The notes: generated by a model not told the origin, from the letters alone. Shown: positions 42,989-51,513, counted from the stretch's first letter. The stretch is 64,000 bases of DNA from Pseudomonas viridiflava (GCF_900582195.1 NZ_UTHA01000294.1:1-64000); one strand, 5' to 3'. Translations and numbers: made by a program.

Positions 42989-44338
42989 ATGACTGCCCTG
43001 CACCTGAAATGCCAGACCCTGTTTGACGGCACCGGACTGCAAACCCGCCAACACCAGACATTGATCGTCGAAAACGGCCTGCTCAGTTACGTCGGCGCTA
43101 CCGCGTTGGCACCCGCTCCCCAGCCAGGCGATACACAGGTGGATGCGGGGGATGATTTCGTGATGCCGGGGCTGGTGGATGTGCACACGCATCTGGCTTT
43201 CGGCAACGCGCAGAGCGAAGAAGACATTGATCTGTGGACCAGCGACGAATTTCGCGCGTTGCGCGGGATGTTCTTCGCGCAACACGTGCTGGCCGCCGGT
43301 GTCACCAGCATGGTCTGCCCCGGCGACAGCGGCCAGCTCAGCATTGCGGTGCGCAATGCGGTGACCGCAGGTTTATTTGAAGGGCCGAGGATCGCAGCCA
43401 GCAGCCGTGTCATCACCAATCGCCAGAGTCTCAATGACTGGTTCCCGAGTCGGGTGGGCGCTCCTGAATACTTCACCGCGCAGTTGGTCACCAGCCGTAG
43501 CGACGCCCTCGCGGAGATCCGCAAGCAGGCCAAGGATGGCGTTGACCTGATCAAGATCGCCATGGACGGCACGCACCGCCGCCCCAACGGCGAAATCATT
43601 GCGGCCTTCACCGCTGACGAAACCTTCGAAATGGTTGAGGAAGCGCATCGTCTGGGCTGCAAGGTCGCCACGCATGCCTACGGGCGCGAAGCTGTGATGT
43701 ACGCGGCGCGCGCAGGCGTTGATCTTGTTTTCCATGCCTTTTACATGGACGACGCGTGCATCGAAGCGTTGCTCGAGGCCGGCAGCATCCTGGCCCCGAC
43801 CATGACTTTCCCGCAAAACACCGTGGACTTCTGCCAGCCCCATGATCCGGCGATCAGCACGGGTTATGCCGGTTATTGTGCTCGCACATTGGAGGTCGGT
43901 TCGGCGGTACTCAAACGGGCCAAAGCGGCCGGCGTACCGTTTGCCTGCGGCAGTGATAGCGGGTTCGCGGTGACGCCTTACGGCGAGTGGCACGCTCGTG
44001 AACTGGAGTTACTTGTCACTCGGCTTGGATTCACCCCGGCCGAAGCCTTATATGCCGCGACCGCTGTCGGCGCGCGCTGCATGCCGCGCGGTGAAACTCT
44101 CGGCTCGCTGCAGGTGGGCAAGCAGGCAGACTTCCTCGTGCTCAACGGTTCACCACTGGACGACATCCGCATCCTTCAGGATCGTTCGCGCCTCAAAGCG
44201 GTGTACAAGGCCGGCCAACCGGTACGCATGGATCGCAGCCCCTACAACCCCAAGCAGGTGTCCGACTTCAACTCACTGAAATGGACGGATCTTTACACCC
44301 GCGACCGCGTGGCCCAACTGGGCAAGTGGGCCGTATGA
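42989..44338 (+). CDS. Amidohydrolase family protein (imidazolonepropionase/prolidase-like)
   Basis: I place the start at the ATG at 42989 (MTALHLKCQTLFDG), giving 449 residues. The metal-site motif VDVHTHLAFG is at about 63-72, a Lys-containing DLIKIAMDG strand follows, then HAYGREA, HAFYMDD and the catalytic Asp in CGSDSGF. This is a complete binuclear amidohydrolase set. It hydrolyses an amide, lactam or ester bond. It sits after a terminator, so it needs its own promoter in 42863-42988, where I see no LysR-type site. The next gene begins 11 bp after its stop. Confidence 0.85.
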   Translation: MTALHLKCQTLFDGTGLQTRQHQTLIVENGLLSYVGATALAPAPQPGDTQVDAGDDFVMPGLVDVHTHLAFGNAQSEEDIDLWTSDEFRALRGMFFAQHVLAAGVTSMVCPGDSGQLSIAVRNAVTAGLFEGPRIAASSRVITNRQSLNDWFPSRVGAPEYFTAQLVTSRSDALAEIRKQAKDGVDLIKIAMDGTHRRPNGEIIAAFTADETFEMVEEAHRLGCKVATHAYGREAVMYAARAGVDLVFHAFYMDDACIEALLEAGSILAPTMTFPQNTVDFCQPHDPAISTGYAGYCARTLEVGSAVLKRAKAAGVPFACGSDSGFAVTPYGEWHARELELLVTRLGFTPAEALYAATAVGARCMPRGETLGSLQVGKQADFLVLNGSPLDDIRILQDRSRLKAVYKAGQPVRMDRSPYNPKQVSDFNSLKWTDLYTRDRVAQLGKWAV

Positions 44339-44349
44339 GGACAGAGGCC

Positions 44350-44796
44350 ATGCAACGACTTGAACTACTGACTGCGACAAACATGGCCAGCGATGCCATT
44401 CGTATCGCTCGGGAAACCGGGATCAAACCGCTTGGCGTCGCCGTACTGGATGCTGCCGGTCATCCCTTGGCGGTTCTGCGCGACGAACACGCCAGCTTCC
44501 TGCGCCCGCAAATCGCCATCGGGAAGGCACGCGGCTGCCTGGGCATGGGTTTTGGCGGACGTGAACTGGTGCGGCGCGCGCAGGCCATGCCGACGTTTTT
44601 CGATGCGATCAACAGTTTGACCGGCGGTGAGGTGATTCCCGTGGCGGGTGGTGTGCTGATCCGTAATGCCGAGGGCGTGGTGCTCGGGGCCATCGGCATC
44701 AGTGGCGATACCTCGGACAATGACGAACGCTGCGCATTGCTGGCCATCGCCAAGGCCGGATTGGTCGCCGACAGCGGCGATCAACCAGAGGGCTGA
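44350..44796 (+). CDS. GlcG/HbpS-like (DUF336) protein
   Basis: The product has 148 residues from the ATG at 44350 (MQRLELLTATNMA); an upstream ATG at 44335 overlaps the amidohydrolase stop and is possible. Typical features are LGVAVLDAAGHPLAVLRDEH, the KARGCLGMGFGGREL helix and a C-terminal VAGGVLIRN...GAIGISGDTSDNDE segment. The family includes haem-binding HbpS and GlcG proteins often found in aromatic and acid catabolic operons, with no settled reaction. It overlaps the convergent LysR 2 gene by 16 bp. Confidence 0.83.
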   Translation: MQRLELLTATNMASDAIRIARETGIKPLGVAVLDAAGHPLAVLRDEHASFLRPQIAIGKARGCLGMGFGGRELVRRAQAMPTFFDAINSLTGGEVIPVAGGVLIRNAEGVVLGAIGISGDTSDNDERCALLAIAKAGLVADSGDQPEG

Positions 44797-45716
44797 TCGA
44801 GTAACGCGGCCTGTTCCATGAGCAGGCCGCGAAACCATTGCATGGCCGGGTCATGTTCTTGATAGGGATGCCATTGCAAGACTTGCACGGCCTCGGGAAA
44901 AGCAATCGGTGCCGGGTGAATGCGCAACGGATAACGCTGGGCGAAGCGCTGCGCCTGTCGTTGAAACACCGTGGCAATGCGCGCGGTGCCAACGATGTAC
45001 TCCGGCATCAGCACAAAGCTTTCAACGGTCACCGCCACTCGTCGCTCAATGCCGAGTTCATGCAGGTGCATGGCATCCATCGCCAGGTTGTGCCCGTCGG
45101 CAAACTCGCGCACCACGTGCGCCGCGCCGCAAAAGTCGACCATGCTCAGTTGCTCGGCAAACTGTGGTTGTTGCGCGCAGACGATACAACAGAGCTGGTC
45201 CGTCATGAGCGGCACATGGGGATAGGCCGGATTCAGCCGTCGCTGCGGCACGATTACGCAATCACTGCGCCGATAATCGAGCGCTTCGCTGACGACATCA
45301 CCGTCGCGCGGGACAGGCATGTCGCGCAGGCTCAAGCGAATACCCGGAGCGACACGCGCCAAAACACGGCTGACCGCTGGAAGCAGCACGTCGGCGACGT
45401 AATCAGAGGCCACCAGAGTGATGTGCCGGTCGCAGTTCGCCGGATCAAAATTCAACGGCGCGTCGACGATCTCCCGGGTCAGTGCCAACGCTGCACGCAC
45501 CTTCGGTAGCAACTCCAGACCCAACGCGGTGGGCTCCAGGCGTCGTCCCACCTGCACCAGTAACGGGTCATTGAAATGTTCACGCAAGCGGCCAAGAGCA
45601 GAACTGGCCGCTGATTGTCCCAGGCACAGACGCTCGGCGGCCCTGCTCACACTGCACTCGCTCAACAAGGCGTCCAGCGCAACCAAGAGATTAAGGTCGA
45701 GGCGTCGATATCGCAT
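44781..45716 (-). CDS. LysR family regulator 2 (NodD-like group)
   Basis: The product has 311 residues, starting MRYRRLDLNLLVALDALLSE. The helix-turn-helix is SVSRAAERLCLGQSAASSAL, closely related to LysR 1, followed by a PBP2-like effector domain. It is convergent with the amidohydrolase/GlcG pair. A LysR-type site with the same spacing as sites 1-3 lies 97 bp upstream of its start, so it is either autoregulated or under LysR 1 control. The two LysR proteins could recognise the same sites. Confidence 0.87.
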   Translation of the reverse strand: MRYRRLDLNLLVALDALLSECSVSRAAERLCLGQSAASSALGRLREHFNDPLLVQVGRRLEPTALGLELLPKVRAALALTREIVDAPLNFDPANCDRHITLVASDYVADVLLPAVSRVLARVAPGIRLSLRDMPVPRDGDVVSEALDYRRSDCVIVPQRRLNPAYPHVPLMTDQLCCIVCAQQPQFAEQLSMVDFCGAAHVVREFADGHNLAMDAMHLHELGIERRVAVTVESFVLMPEYIVGTARIATVFQRQAQRFAQRYPLRIHPAPIAFPEAVQVLQWHPYQEHDPAMQWFRGLLMEQAALLDQPSG

Positions 45717-45812
45717 GTGGGTTCCGCTGAAGGTGATGGTGACGGTTTTGCGCCCGGTTTGCGGGCAGGATCAAAAACGAATCATGACCTTAGCGAGCTG
45801 TGTAGCAATGCG

Positions 45813-45852
45813 CCAATCGCGTGTTTGGTTGGGAGGTATCGCTAACGAAGAT
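45813..45852 (-). promoter_or_regulatory. LysR-type site 4 upstream of LysR 2
   Basis: On the minus strand: ATCTTCGTTAGCGAT (45838-45852), 19 bp, GATTGG (45813-45818). The wider core GGTATC-N9-GATACC (45835-45855) is a perfect dyad. It lies in the 413-bp gene-free stretch 45717-46129, which otherwise holds the repeat at 45954 and no convincing ORF. Confidence 0.7.
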
Positions 45853-45953
45853 ACCAAGCGCCAGTGCGCGCTATAGCAGGCAAGCAAAAGCCCTGCGATC
45901 ACTTTTGATCGAGAGCAACTCATAGGTTGCTCGAAAATCGATGCTCGTGGATG

Positions 45954-46003
45954 ACGGCAATCGGCCAAAAGCGGTCGTTCAGGAGTGGCTGCTTCCGGCC
46001 AAA
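45954..46003 (+). repeat. Degenerate intergenic repeat, copy 3 (double)
   Basis: ACGGCAATCGGCCAAAAGCG with GTCGTTC is followed by a second unit, GGCTGCTTCCGGCCAAAA. Both fit the ATYGGCC-RRAAGC motif of the other copies. The following bases to 46050 (ATAAGCGACCGTTTTCGATT) may be a third, inverted unit. Confidence 0.45.
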
Positions 46004-46129
46004 ACCAACCGATCATAAGCGACCGTTTTCGATTAAAGTGGCCGTTCGACCTATGTAAGAGTGAACTGGTTAAGTTGAATCTGCCTAGTGATGGTAATAG
46101 GTCGACTGGATTGTTTTTGGAGTTTGATG

Positions 46130-46567
46130 ATGGGTTTCTCCACAACGTTGTGGGAATGGTACGGCCAAGATGAATACAAACGTGTTCTTGCAGTGTGCGA
46201 GGCAATCCCGGCTCTTGAGTTCCTCGCACTGACATCGGATATGCAGCAGAAAACCATCCCGGATTGCCCTGCATGTGAAACCTGGTCACAGATGATCCTT
46301 CCGTTGAACGAGGTTCTTACGGTCTGTGGCAGCGCGTTACCAGCGCAGATCAATGCACGGCTGCGAGACCTTTGGGAGCGATGCAATAGCCTTACTGAGG
46401 CTGCATTCTACTGTCATGATCGACTGATATTTGATCATGACGAGTGGCGGCCAATAAGGACTGCGTCCGCAGATGTGCTCGATCTAATGGAGCTAATGGA
46501 CATCAATCCATTCCTGGATGATTTGCTACTGGATTGCGGAAACCTTGCTCGCGGAATAAAACGTTGA
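46130..46567 (+). CDS. Hypothetical protein, unrecognised, possibly acquired
   Basis: The product has 145 residues from the ATG at 46130 (MGFSTTLWEWYGQDEYKR), with GGAG 7 bp upstream; the ATG at 46127 is an alternative. It is acidic and mostly helical, with several Cys and Trp, and has no signal peptide or membrane segment. GC content looks clearly lower than in neighbouring genes, and it sits between two repeat copies, which suggests transfer. It could be an immunity-type protein by size and charge, but nothing in the sequence shows this. Confidence 0.5.
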   Translation: MGFSTTLWEWYGQDEYKRVLAVCEAIPALEFLALTSDMQQKTIPDCPACETWSQMILPLNEVLTVCGSALPAQINARLRDLWERCNSLTEAAFYCHDRLIFDHDEWRPIRTASADVLDLMELMDINPFLDDLLLDCGNLARGIKR

Positions 46568-46620
46568 GCATTTTTACAATCAAGTGACGATATTGGCGTG
46601 CATATCGACGTGCCTGCCTA

Positions 46621-46680
46621 CTGCCTGCTTCTGGCCGTCTGCTGCCGATTGCAATCTCCGCTTCCGACCAATCGCGAACG
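46621..46680 (-). repeat. Degenerate intergenic repeat, copy 4
   Basis: On the minus strand: GGTCGGAAGCGGAGATTGCA, then ATCGGCAGCAGACGGCCAGAAGC. This is the same vocabulary (ATYGGCC, RRAAGC) as the copies at 18347, 19003 and 45954. It directly abuts the end of the truncated DinB gene. Confidence 0.4.
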
Positions 46681-46681
46681 C

Positions 46682-47032
46682 TTAATTCAGATTTTCAGTT
46701 CCTCCTGATTTTACAATTTGCTGATCAAGCCACACTCGGTGTGCCGAAAGATCTCGGATATTCGAGAAAAGCAACTGGTCGAGGCTTTTGGGGGCAGGAA
46801 GCTGCTGAATCGGTGCCAGTGCCAAGTAGTTAGCAGGGTACTTGGCGAATCGATTTAGCCAGACAGTGTCGCCGGCCACTACGTGGTTCAACGTCCCGAG
46901 AATTGAACCAAAGAATGCTTTCCTATCCACTGAGAGTTCTTCATCTGACAGGCTTCTGGCTGCCTCATAAATCTTTGCGTTCATCCATTCGTTATAGTTA
47001 GCCATGAGGCAAATATGACTGTTTCGGTTCAT
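46682..47032 (-). pseudogene. DinB-family protein, truncated at half length
   Basis: The product has 116 residues with the typical DinB N-terminus (MANYNEWMNAKIYEAARSLS, then FFGSILGTLNHVVAGDTVWLNRF). DinB proteins normally have about 160-170 residues with a second and third metal-binding His in the C-terminal helices. Here only the first His (LNHV) remains, and the frame stops just where the intergenic repeat begins. The ribosome site (AAAGGA) before the ATG at 47032 is intact. It is probably a decayed gene. Low GC at the 3' end fits a recombination junction. Confidence 0.7.
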
Positions 47033-47129
47033 CGTGCTCGTCCTTTCAATGAATCGCTTGCAATCGATCCACGCTCATCTTGCGTCCCAGTCCAATGTTG
47101 CACTTTGTTGTGAGGACCCGTCTGATCGT

Positions 47130-47534
47130 CTACGAAAGAAGCGCTCGCAACGGAGCTGGAATGGGCACAACTTCCTTACTTTCCGGTGAGACACAAACGT
47201 GTGTGACATTCGCGGTAAATGACAGCACGCCTTCGCCTATAAACCCCTCAACCAAAAAAGTAAAAGAGTGCTCGCCCAACCTGGCCACGCCAACTTTAAT
47301 AGTCATTTCGTCATCCCACGTCAGCGGAGCCAGCAACTCGATCGACATCGCACGCACCGGCGGCAATATATTAAAACTCATCACAGCCCTAAGCCCCGGC
47401 CCCCCTACCCATCTGTCGAGTGCTACACCAATGGCCTCTACAGCAAAATGTGAGAATCGCGGGGTGTAAACCACCCCTGCCGGATCACAATCTCCGAACA
47501 AAATAGTTCGACTTACGAAAACCGCATCCGGCAT
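47130..47534 (-). CDS. Acyl-CoA thioesterase, 4HBT hot-dog family
   Basis: The product has 134 residues with the motif FGDCDPAGVVYTPRFSHF at about 13-30, which carries the catalytic Asp of 4-hydroxybenzoyl-CoA-thioesterase-type enzymes, followed by a single hot-dog helix and sheet (FLVEGFIGEGVLSFTANVTH). It would hydrolyse an acyl- or aroyl-CoA. It stands alone between DinB and the isomerase gene with gaps of about 100-130 bp. GC content is lower than in the island genes. Confidence 0.8.
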   Translation of the reverse strand: MPDAVFVSRTILFGDCDPAGVVYTPRFSHFAVEAIGVALDRWVGGPGLRAVMSFNILPPVRAMSIELLAPLTWDDEMTIKVGVARLGEHSFTFLVEGFIGEGVLSFTANVTHVCVSPESKEVVPIPAPLRALLS

Positions 47535-47661
47535 TAACTTCCCCTACTCGCCAACGTCAGTCCAATATCGATGAGTTCTTCTCGCTCGGCCATCAAGGGC
47601 TTCTGCCTTTGATGGCGGCGATTGTCCCCACATCAGCGACTCAAAGATTTTCGCCTGGAAC

Positions 47662-48414
47662 CTAAGCACTCAGCTGCTGCTTGAACCAGTCAAGACTCGC
47701 AACGGTAGATACAGAAGGACGGTATTCGCACCCGATCCATCCGGCGTAGTCGCGCTGCTCCAGCGCCGCGAACAAGGCAGCAAAGTCGATATTCCCCGTT
47801 CCCGGCTCGTGACGACCCGGGCAATCGGCAATTTGCACATGCACGGTTCTGTCATAAAACTGCGCCAGCACATCGGCTGCGTCTCCGGTCAAAAGCTGCG
47901 CATGGTAAAGATCAAGAATCAGCCCGACACTCGGGAAGGTCTCCAGTACCTGTTGCGCCTTGCTGAAGTCGGACATGTAATAGCCCGGCATCGCCTCCGC
48001 GCTGATCACTTCGATAAGCGGCCGCAGCCCCTGGTCTTCCAAGTACTTGACCGCATATTCCAGGTTGCCCGCGTAGGTGCGCTCAGCGTCATTCTGCGTG
48101 GTAACGCCCGACATGATGTGAACATCCGCACACGCCAAGGTCTTTGCGTAGCGGGCGGCCTGGAGCAACCCGTCATGAAATTCCTCTCCCCTGCCCTGTA
48201 ACGCGGCGATGCCTTTGGTAACGCCAGCCGGGGCGGCGAACTGAATCAACGGCAAACTGTATTGGGCTAGATGGTCGGCAAGCAGACTTGCGTCGAATTC
48301 ATACGGTGACGGGAACTCAACTGCCCGGAAACCGGCGGCTGCGGCGGCTTCGATGCGCTGCAGAAAAGGCAATTCATTGAATTGGAAACCGAGATGAGCA
48401 TTGAACTTGAGCAT
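47662..48414 (-). CDS. Hydroxypyruvate isomerase-like TIM-barrel protein
   Basis: The product has 250 residues of the xylose-isomerase-like TIM-barrel family (PF01261): FNAHLGFQFNELPFLQRIEA at the start, then LIEVISAEAMPGYYMSD, LILDLYHAQLL and VHVQIADCPGRHEPGTGNID, with metal-binding Glu, Asp, His and Glu in the usual strands. The closest described function is hydroxypyruvate isomerase (Hyi). The gene lies 92 bp downstream of the porin on the same strand, with a hairpin between, so it may be a weakly expressed distal gene of the porin unit. Confidence 0.8.
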   Translation of the reverse strand: MLKFNAHLGFQFNELPFLQRIEAAAAAGFRAVEFPSPYEFDASLLADHLAQYSLPLIQFAAPAGVTKGIAALQGRGEEFHDGLLQAARYAKTLACADVHIMSGVTTQNDAERTYAGNLEYAVKYLEDQGLRPLIEVISAEAMPGYYMSDFSKAQQVLETFPSVGLILDLYHAQLLTGDAADVLAQFYDRTVHVQIADCPGRHEPGTGNIDFAALFAALEQRDYAGWIGCEYRPSVSTVASLDWFKQQLSA

Positions 48415-48453
48415 TGGTAATTATCCATCCTGGGAAGAAACGACATCATTAGC

Positions 48454-48477
48454 CTGGAGCATCCTTCGCCGCTCCAG
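48454..48477 (-). other. Hairpin between porin and isomerase genes
   Basis: CTGGAGC (48454-48460) and GCTCCAG (48471-48477) are perfect 7-bp arms. No T run follows on the minus strand, so it is more likely an RNA-stability or attenuation element than a terminator. Confidence 0.35.
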
Positions 48478-48506
48478 CACTGCACTATCGCAAGTGCGTT
48501 CAACGA

Positions 48507-50072
48507 TTAAAACCAGGTTTCCATCTGGATGCCGTATTGCCACACCCCTCCCGCCTGGAAGTCGGACATGCCAAAGGAGTCGTTAGTACTGAACCTGTCC
48601 AGATCCGAAGACCAGTTCATGTAGCTGGCGAACACTCGCAACTCCGGACGCGAGAGTAGATCGCCGACGTCGAGTTTGAATGTCGGGGCGACCGTGAATT
48701 TCCAGAAGTTACCGTCGACCGCATTACGTTGTAGATAGCCCTTGGGGTCGAGGTTCATGGTTTGCCAGCTCATTTCGTAGGCCATTTCGAAGTTGCTGTT
48801 GATTCTGTTGGCCAGTCGCACGTTGAGGGTCAGCCAGCGGTAGTCGTCACCCTTGACGTATCGATCCTTGCTCTGTTCGGCCAGCAAACTAGGCCCGATG
48901 CGCCAGTCAGAGGTCAGCGGGGTCTCACCGTAAAGCGCCAGACGCAGCGCGCGGGCGTCGTCGATCAACTCACCGTCCGAGCCAACGTTCTTGACCTCTG
49001 CTCCCAGGCCTTGCCCATAGAGCAGCGCCGTTTTGAAGAAGCCTTCCCTGCCGAAAAAGCTTTTCTGGTGATTGGCCAGCATGCTGTGCACGCCGGAATC
49101 CGCAGGCGTCAAACCGGCTTTGTTGGTGCGGGTGCCGACATCGTTTTTCTTTGCGCCGATGGCGTTGTACATCCACTGCCACTGGCCATCCTCGAAGAAC
49201 TGGTTGGAGGTCAGGATGTAGCTTTCCACATCGGCATTAATTCCGCCTTGACTGAAATCCCCGTAGCTACGCCCAATCAAGGAGTAGTTCGAGCGCAAAT
49301 GCTTGTTCATCTGCACATCGTAAATTCCACCGCCGGTGCCAGCCAGGTAAACGACGTCCGAGTCCAGCCAGTGGATATCGAAATTATCTCTATCGAAGCG
49401 CTTGCCCGCCCACAACGTGGCGTTCTCGAAGACTGAATTGCCTTTGAATGCAGCGACATGGTCGAGCGTGGCGAACACCTGGCGTACGTTGAGTTTGCTT
49501 TCGTCGGCCGTCCAGTCGTTGGAGCTTTCCACACCGTCAGCGATGGAGACCGTGAATTTGGAACGGGTACCGTTTTGCGCATAAAGCTCTTTCGACAGGT
49601 CGATACGCATGTAGGTGTCGTCCTCGTTACCGAGTCGCCCGACTGCCCCGCCCACCGAACCGGCCGGCGTTGTATAAGGGCCGCCACGCCCGCCACCCAG
49701 CCCCTCGTCGACCAGCAGCCCGGAGCGCGCATAGCCGTTGAAGCTGAACCCGTCGGTGAGATGTCCCGCATTACCCTCCTTCTCCAGGCTTTGCTGACGG
49801 GCTTCAAGTTTTGCCAGTCGGGTGTCCAGAGCAGGTGCCGAAATGGCTGTTGCGTTAGCCGCAACGGGTTGCAAGGGCGGCGCCGCGAGTTTGATCTGCT
49901 GCAATTCCCGGGCAAGTGTCTGAGTCTGCTGTTCGGCCGTGGCTGCACGCTTTTCCGCTGCGCTGGCACGCGCTTCAAGTGCGGCCAGGCGCTCTTCCAG
50001 TGTCGCGGCCTGAGAAGCCGCCGCCGATGTGCCGAGCACGCCGACCAGTAGCCAGCTTGATCCTTTCTGCAT
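48507..50072 (-). CDS. Carbohydrate porin, LamB/ScrY type
   Basis: I place the start at the ATG at 50072 (MQKGSSWLLVGVLG), giving 521 residues; the longer frame is non-coding. The signal peptide is followed by an Ala/Glu/Arg-rich coiled coil (about residues 23-95), as in the sucrose porin ScrY, and then a maltoporin-type barrel (FSFNGYARSGL, YMRIDLSKELY) ending in Phe (METWF). It lets sucrose or similar sugars cross the outer membrane. It diverges from the sugar ABC transporter, with a LacI operator between. Confidence 0.87.
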   Translation of the reverse strand: MQKGSSWLLVGVLGTSAAASQAATLEERLAALEARASAAEKRAATAEQQTQTLARELQQIKLAAPPLQPVAANATAISAPALDTRLAKLEARQQSLEKEGNAGHLTDGFSFNGYARSGLLVDEGLGGGRGGPYTTPAGSVGGAVGRLGNEDDTYMRIDLSKELYAQNGTRSKFTVSIADGVESSNDWTADESKLNVRQVFATLDHVAAFKGNSVFENATLWAGKRFDRDNFDIHWLDSDVVYLAGTGGGIYDVQMNKHLRSNYSLIGRSYGDFSQGGINADVESYILTSNQFFEDGQWQWMYNAIGAKKNDVGTRTNKAGLTPADSGVHSMLANHQKSFFGREGFFKTALLYGQGLGAEVKNVGSDGELIDDARALRLALYGETPLTSDWRIGPSLLAEQSKDRYVKGDDYRWLTLNVRLANRINSNFEMAYEMSWQTMNLDPKGYLQRNAVDGNFWKFTVAPTFKLDVGDLLSRPELRVFASYMNWSSDLDRFSTNDSFGMSDFQAGGVWQYGIQMETWF

Positions 50073-50196
50073 GTTGATTCCCTGTTTTGTTTTTATTTTT
50101 TGGTTGCCGCAGTTGCCTTTTTTGCGTGAGTGGCGAGTTGTCACAAACGACAAAAAAAGGATGCCTCCTCGCAAATACGCTGCTACATTTGGCGAT

Positions 50197-50208
50197 GTTA
50201 ACGTTAAC
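50197..50208. promoter_or_regulatory. LacI-family operator
   Basis: GTTAACGTTAAC is a perfect 12-bp palindrome with the central CG that LacI-family repressors insert into. It lies 31 bp before the start of the substrate-binding protein and 125 bp before the divergent porin start. The LacI gene at 56084 is the likely binder. Confidence 0.75.
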
Positions 50209-50238
50209 TTTTCTAAAAACAAAAATAAAGGACGCTCG

Positions 50239-51513
50239 ATGAAACACCTGAAATCGCTCCTGCCAGTCGCATTGATCACCCTGTCTGCCGCACTGCCATC
50301 CGTCTCGAACGCAACCGATCTGACGATCTCTTGCGGTGCGGTGGGTGCGGAGTTGCAACTGTGCAAAGAGGCCGTCGAGACATGGTCGAAACAGACCGGC
50401 AACAACGTCGAGGTGGTCTCCACGCCTAACTCGGCAACCGAAAGGTTGTCGTTCTACCAGCAGATCCTCAGTGCGCAGTCCACCGACATCGACATCATTC
50501 AAATCGACATGGTGTGGCCGGGGATGCTGGCCAAACACCTGCTGGATCTGCGTGAGGCGCTTCCCGCCTACGCGACCCAAGGCTACTTCCAGGCGCAGAT
50601 CGATAACGCCACGGTCAACGGACGGCTGGTGACGATGCCATGGTTCACCGACTCGGGGCTGCTGTATTACCGCAAGGACTTGCTTGAGAAATACAACAAA
50701 CAGGTTCCTCAGACGTGGGAGGAAATGACCGCTACCGCCAGGGATGTGCAACAGGCCGAGCGCAACGCCGGCAACGCCAATCTCTGGGGTTATATCTTTC
50801 AGGGACGTGCCTACGAAGGGCTGACGTGTAATGCGCTGGAGTGGATCAGCAGCCAGCCGCAAGGCGGACTGATCAATCAACGCGGCGACATCGTGGTCAA
50901 CAGTCAGGCCTCAAGAGCGGCGTTGACCCTGGCGAAAAGCTGGGTCGGCGACATCTCCCCGCGTGGCGTGCTCAATTACACCGAGGAAGAAGGACGTGGC
51001 GTATTCCAGTCGGGCAATGCGCTGTTCATGCGTAACTGGCCTTATGTCTGGGCCCTGGTGCAAAGCCAGGACAGTGCCGTAAAGGACAAGGTCGGCGTCG
51101 CCCCCCTGCCCCGCGGCGGCGAAACCGGCGAGCATGCCTCCACCCTTGGTGGCTGGGGCCTGGCGGTATCGCGTTACAGCGCTCATCCCAAACTTGCCGC
51201 CGAGTTGGTGAGCTACCTGAGCAGTGCCCAAGAGCAAAAACGTCGAGCGCTGAAAGGCGCCTACAACCCGGTAATCGAGTCGCTGTATCAAGATCCCGAG
51301 TTGCTCGCGGCCATGCCTTATTACGCTCAGCTGCACAGCATTCTCAACGCTGGAGTCATGCGCCCCGCTTCAATCACCGCCGATCGCTATCCACGGGTTT
51401 CCAATGCGTTCTTCGATCGGGTGCATGGCGTGCTGGCGGGCGAGTTGCCCGTCGATCAGGCGCTGGCCGAACTGGAAAGCGAACTCACGCGCATCAAACG
51501 CCGGAACTGGTAA
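50239..51513 (+). CDS. ABC transporter sugar-binding protein (MalE-type)
   Basis: The product has 424 residues with a signal peptide (MKHLKSLLPVALITLSAALP...SNA) and a family 1 solute-binding fold with GNNVEVVSTPNSATERLSFY and PWFTDSGLLYYRKDLLEKYN segments. It captures a sugar, here most likely sucrose given the linked porin and sucrase, for the permease genes that follow 21 bp downstream. The start is the ATG with AAGGA at 7 bp. Confidence 0.88.
   Translation: MKHLKSLLPVALITLSAALPSVSNATDLTISCGAVGAELQLCKEAVETWSKQTGNNVEVVSTPNSATERLSFYQQILSAQSTDIDIIQIDMVWPGMLAKHLLDLREALPAYATQGYFQAQIDNATVNGRLVTMPWFTDSGLLYYRKDLLEKYNKQVPQTWEEMTATARDVQQAERNAGNANLWGYIFQGRAYEGLTCNALEWISSQPQGGLINQRGDIVVNSQASRAALTLAKSWVGDISPRGVLNYTEEEGRGVFQSGNALFMRNWPYVWALVQSQDSAVKDKVGVAPLPRGGETGEHASTLGGWGLAVSRYSAHPKLAAELVSYLSSAQEQKRRALKGAYNPVIESLYQDPELLAAMPYYAQLHSILNAGVMRPASITADRYPRVSNAFFDRVHGVLAGELPVDQALAELESELTRIKRRNW

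Noticed and set aside
50073..50423. N-terminal extension of the porin frame
   Set aside because: It crosses the operator and the divergent gene; the signal peptide begins at the ATG at 50072.
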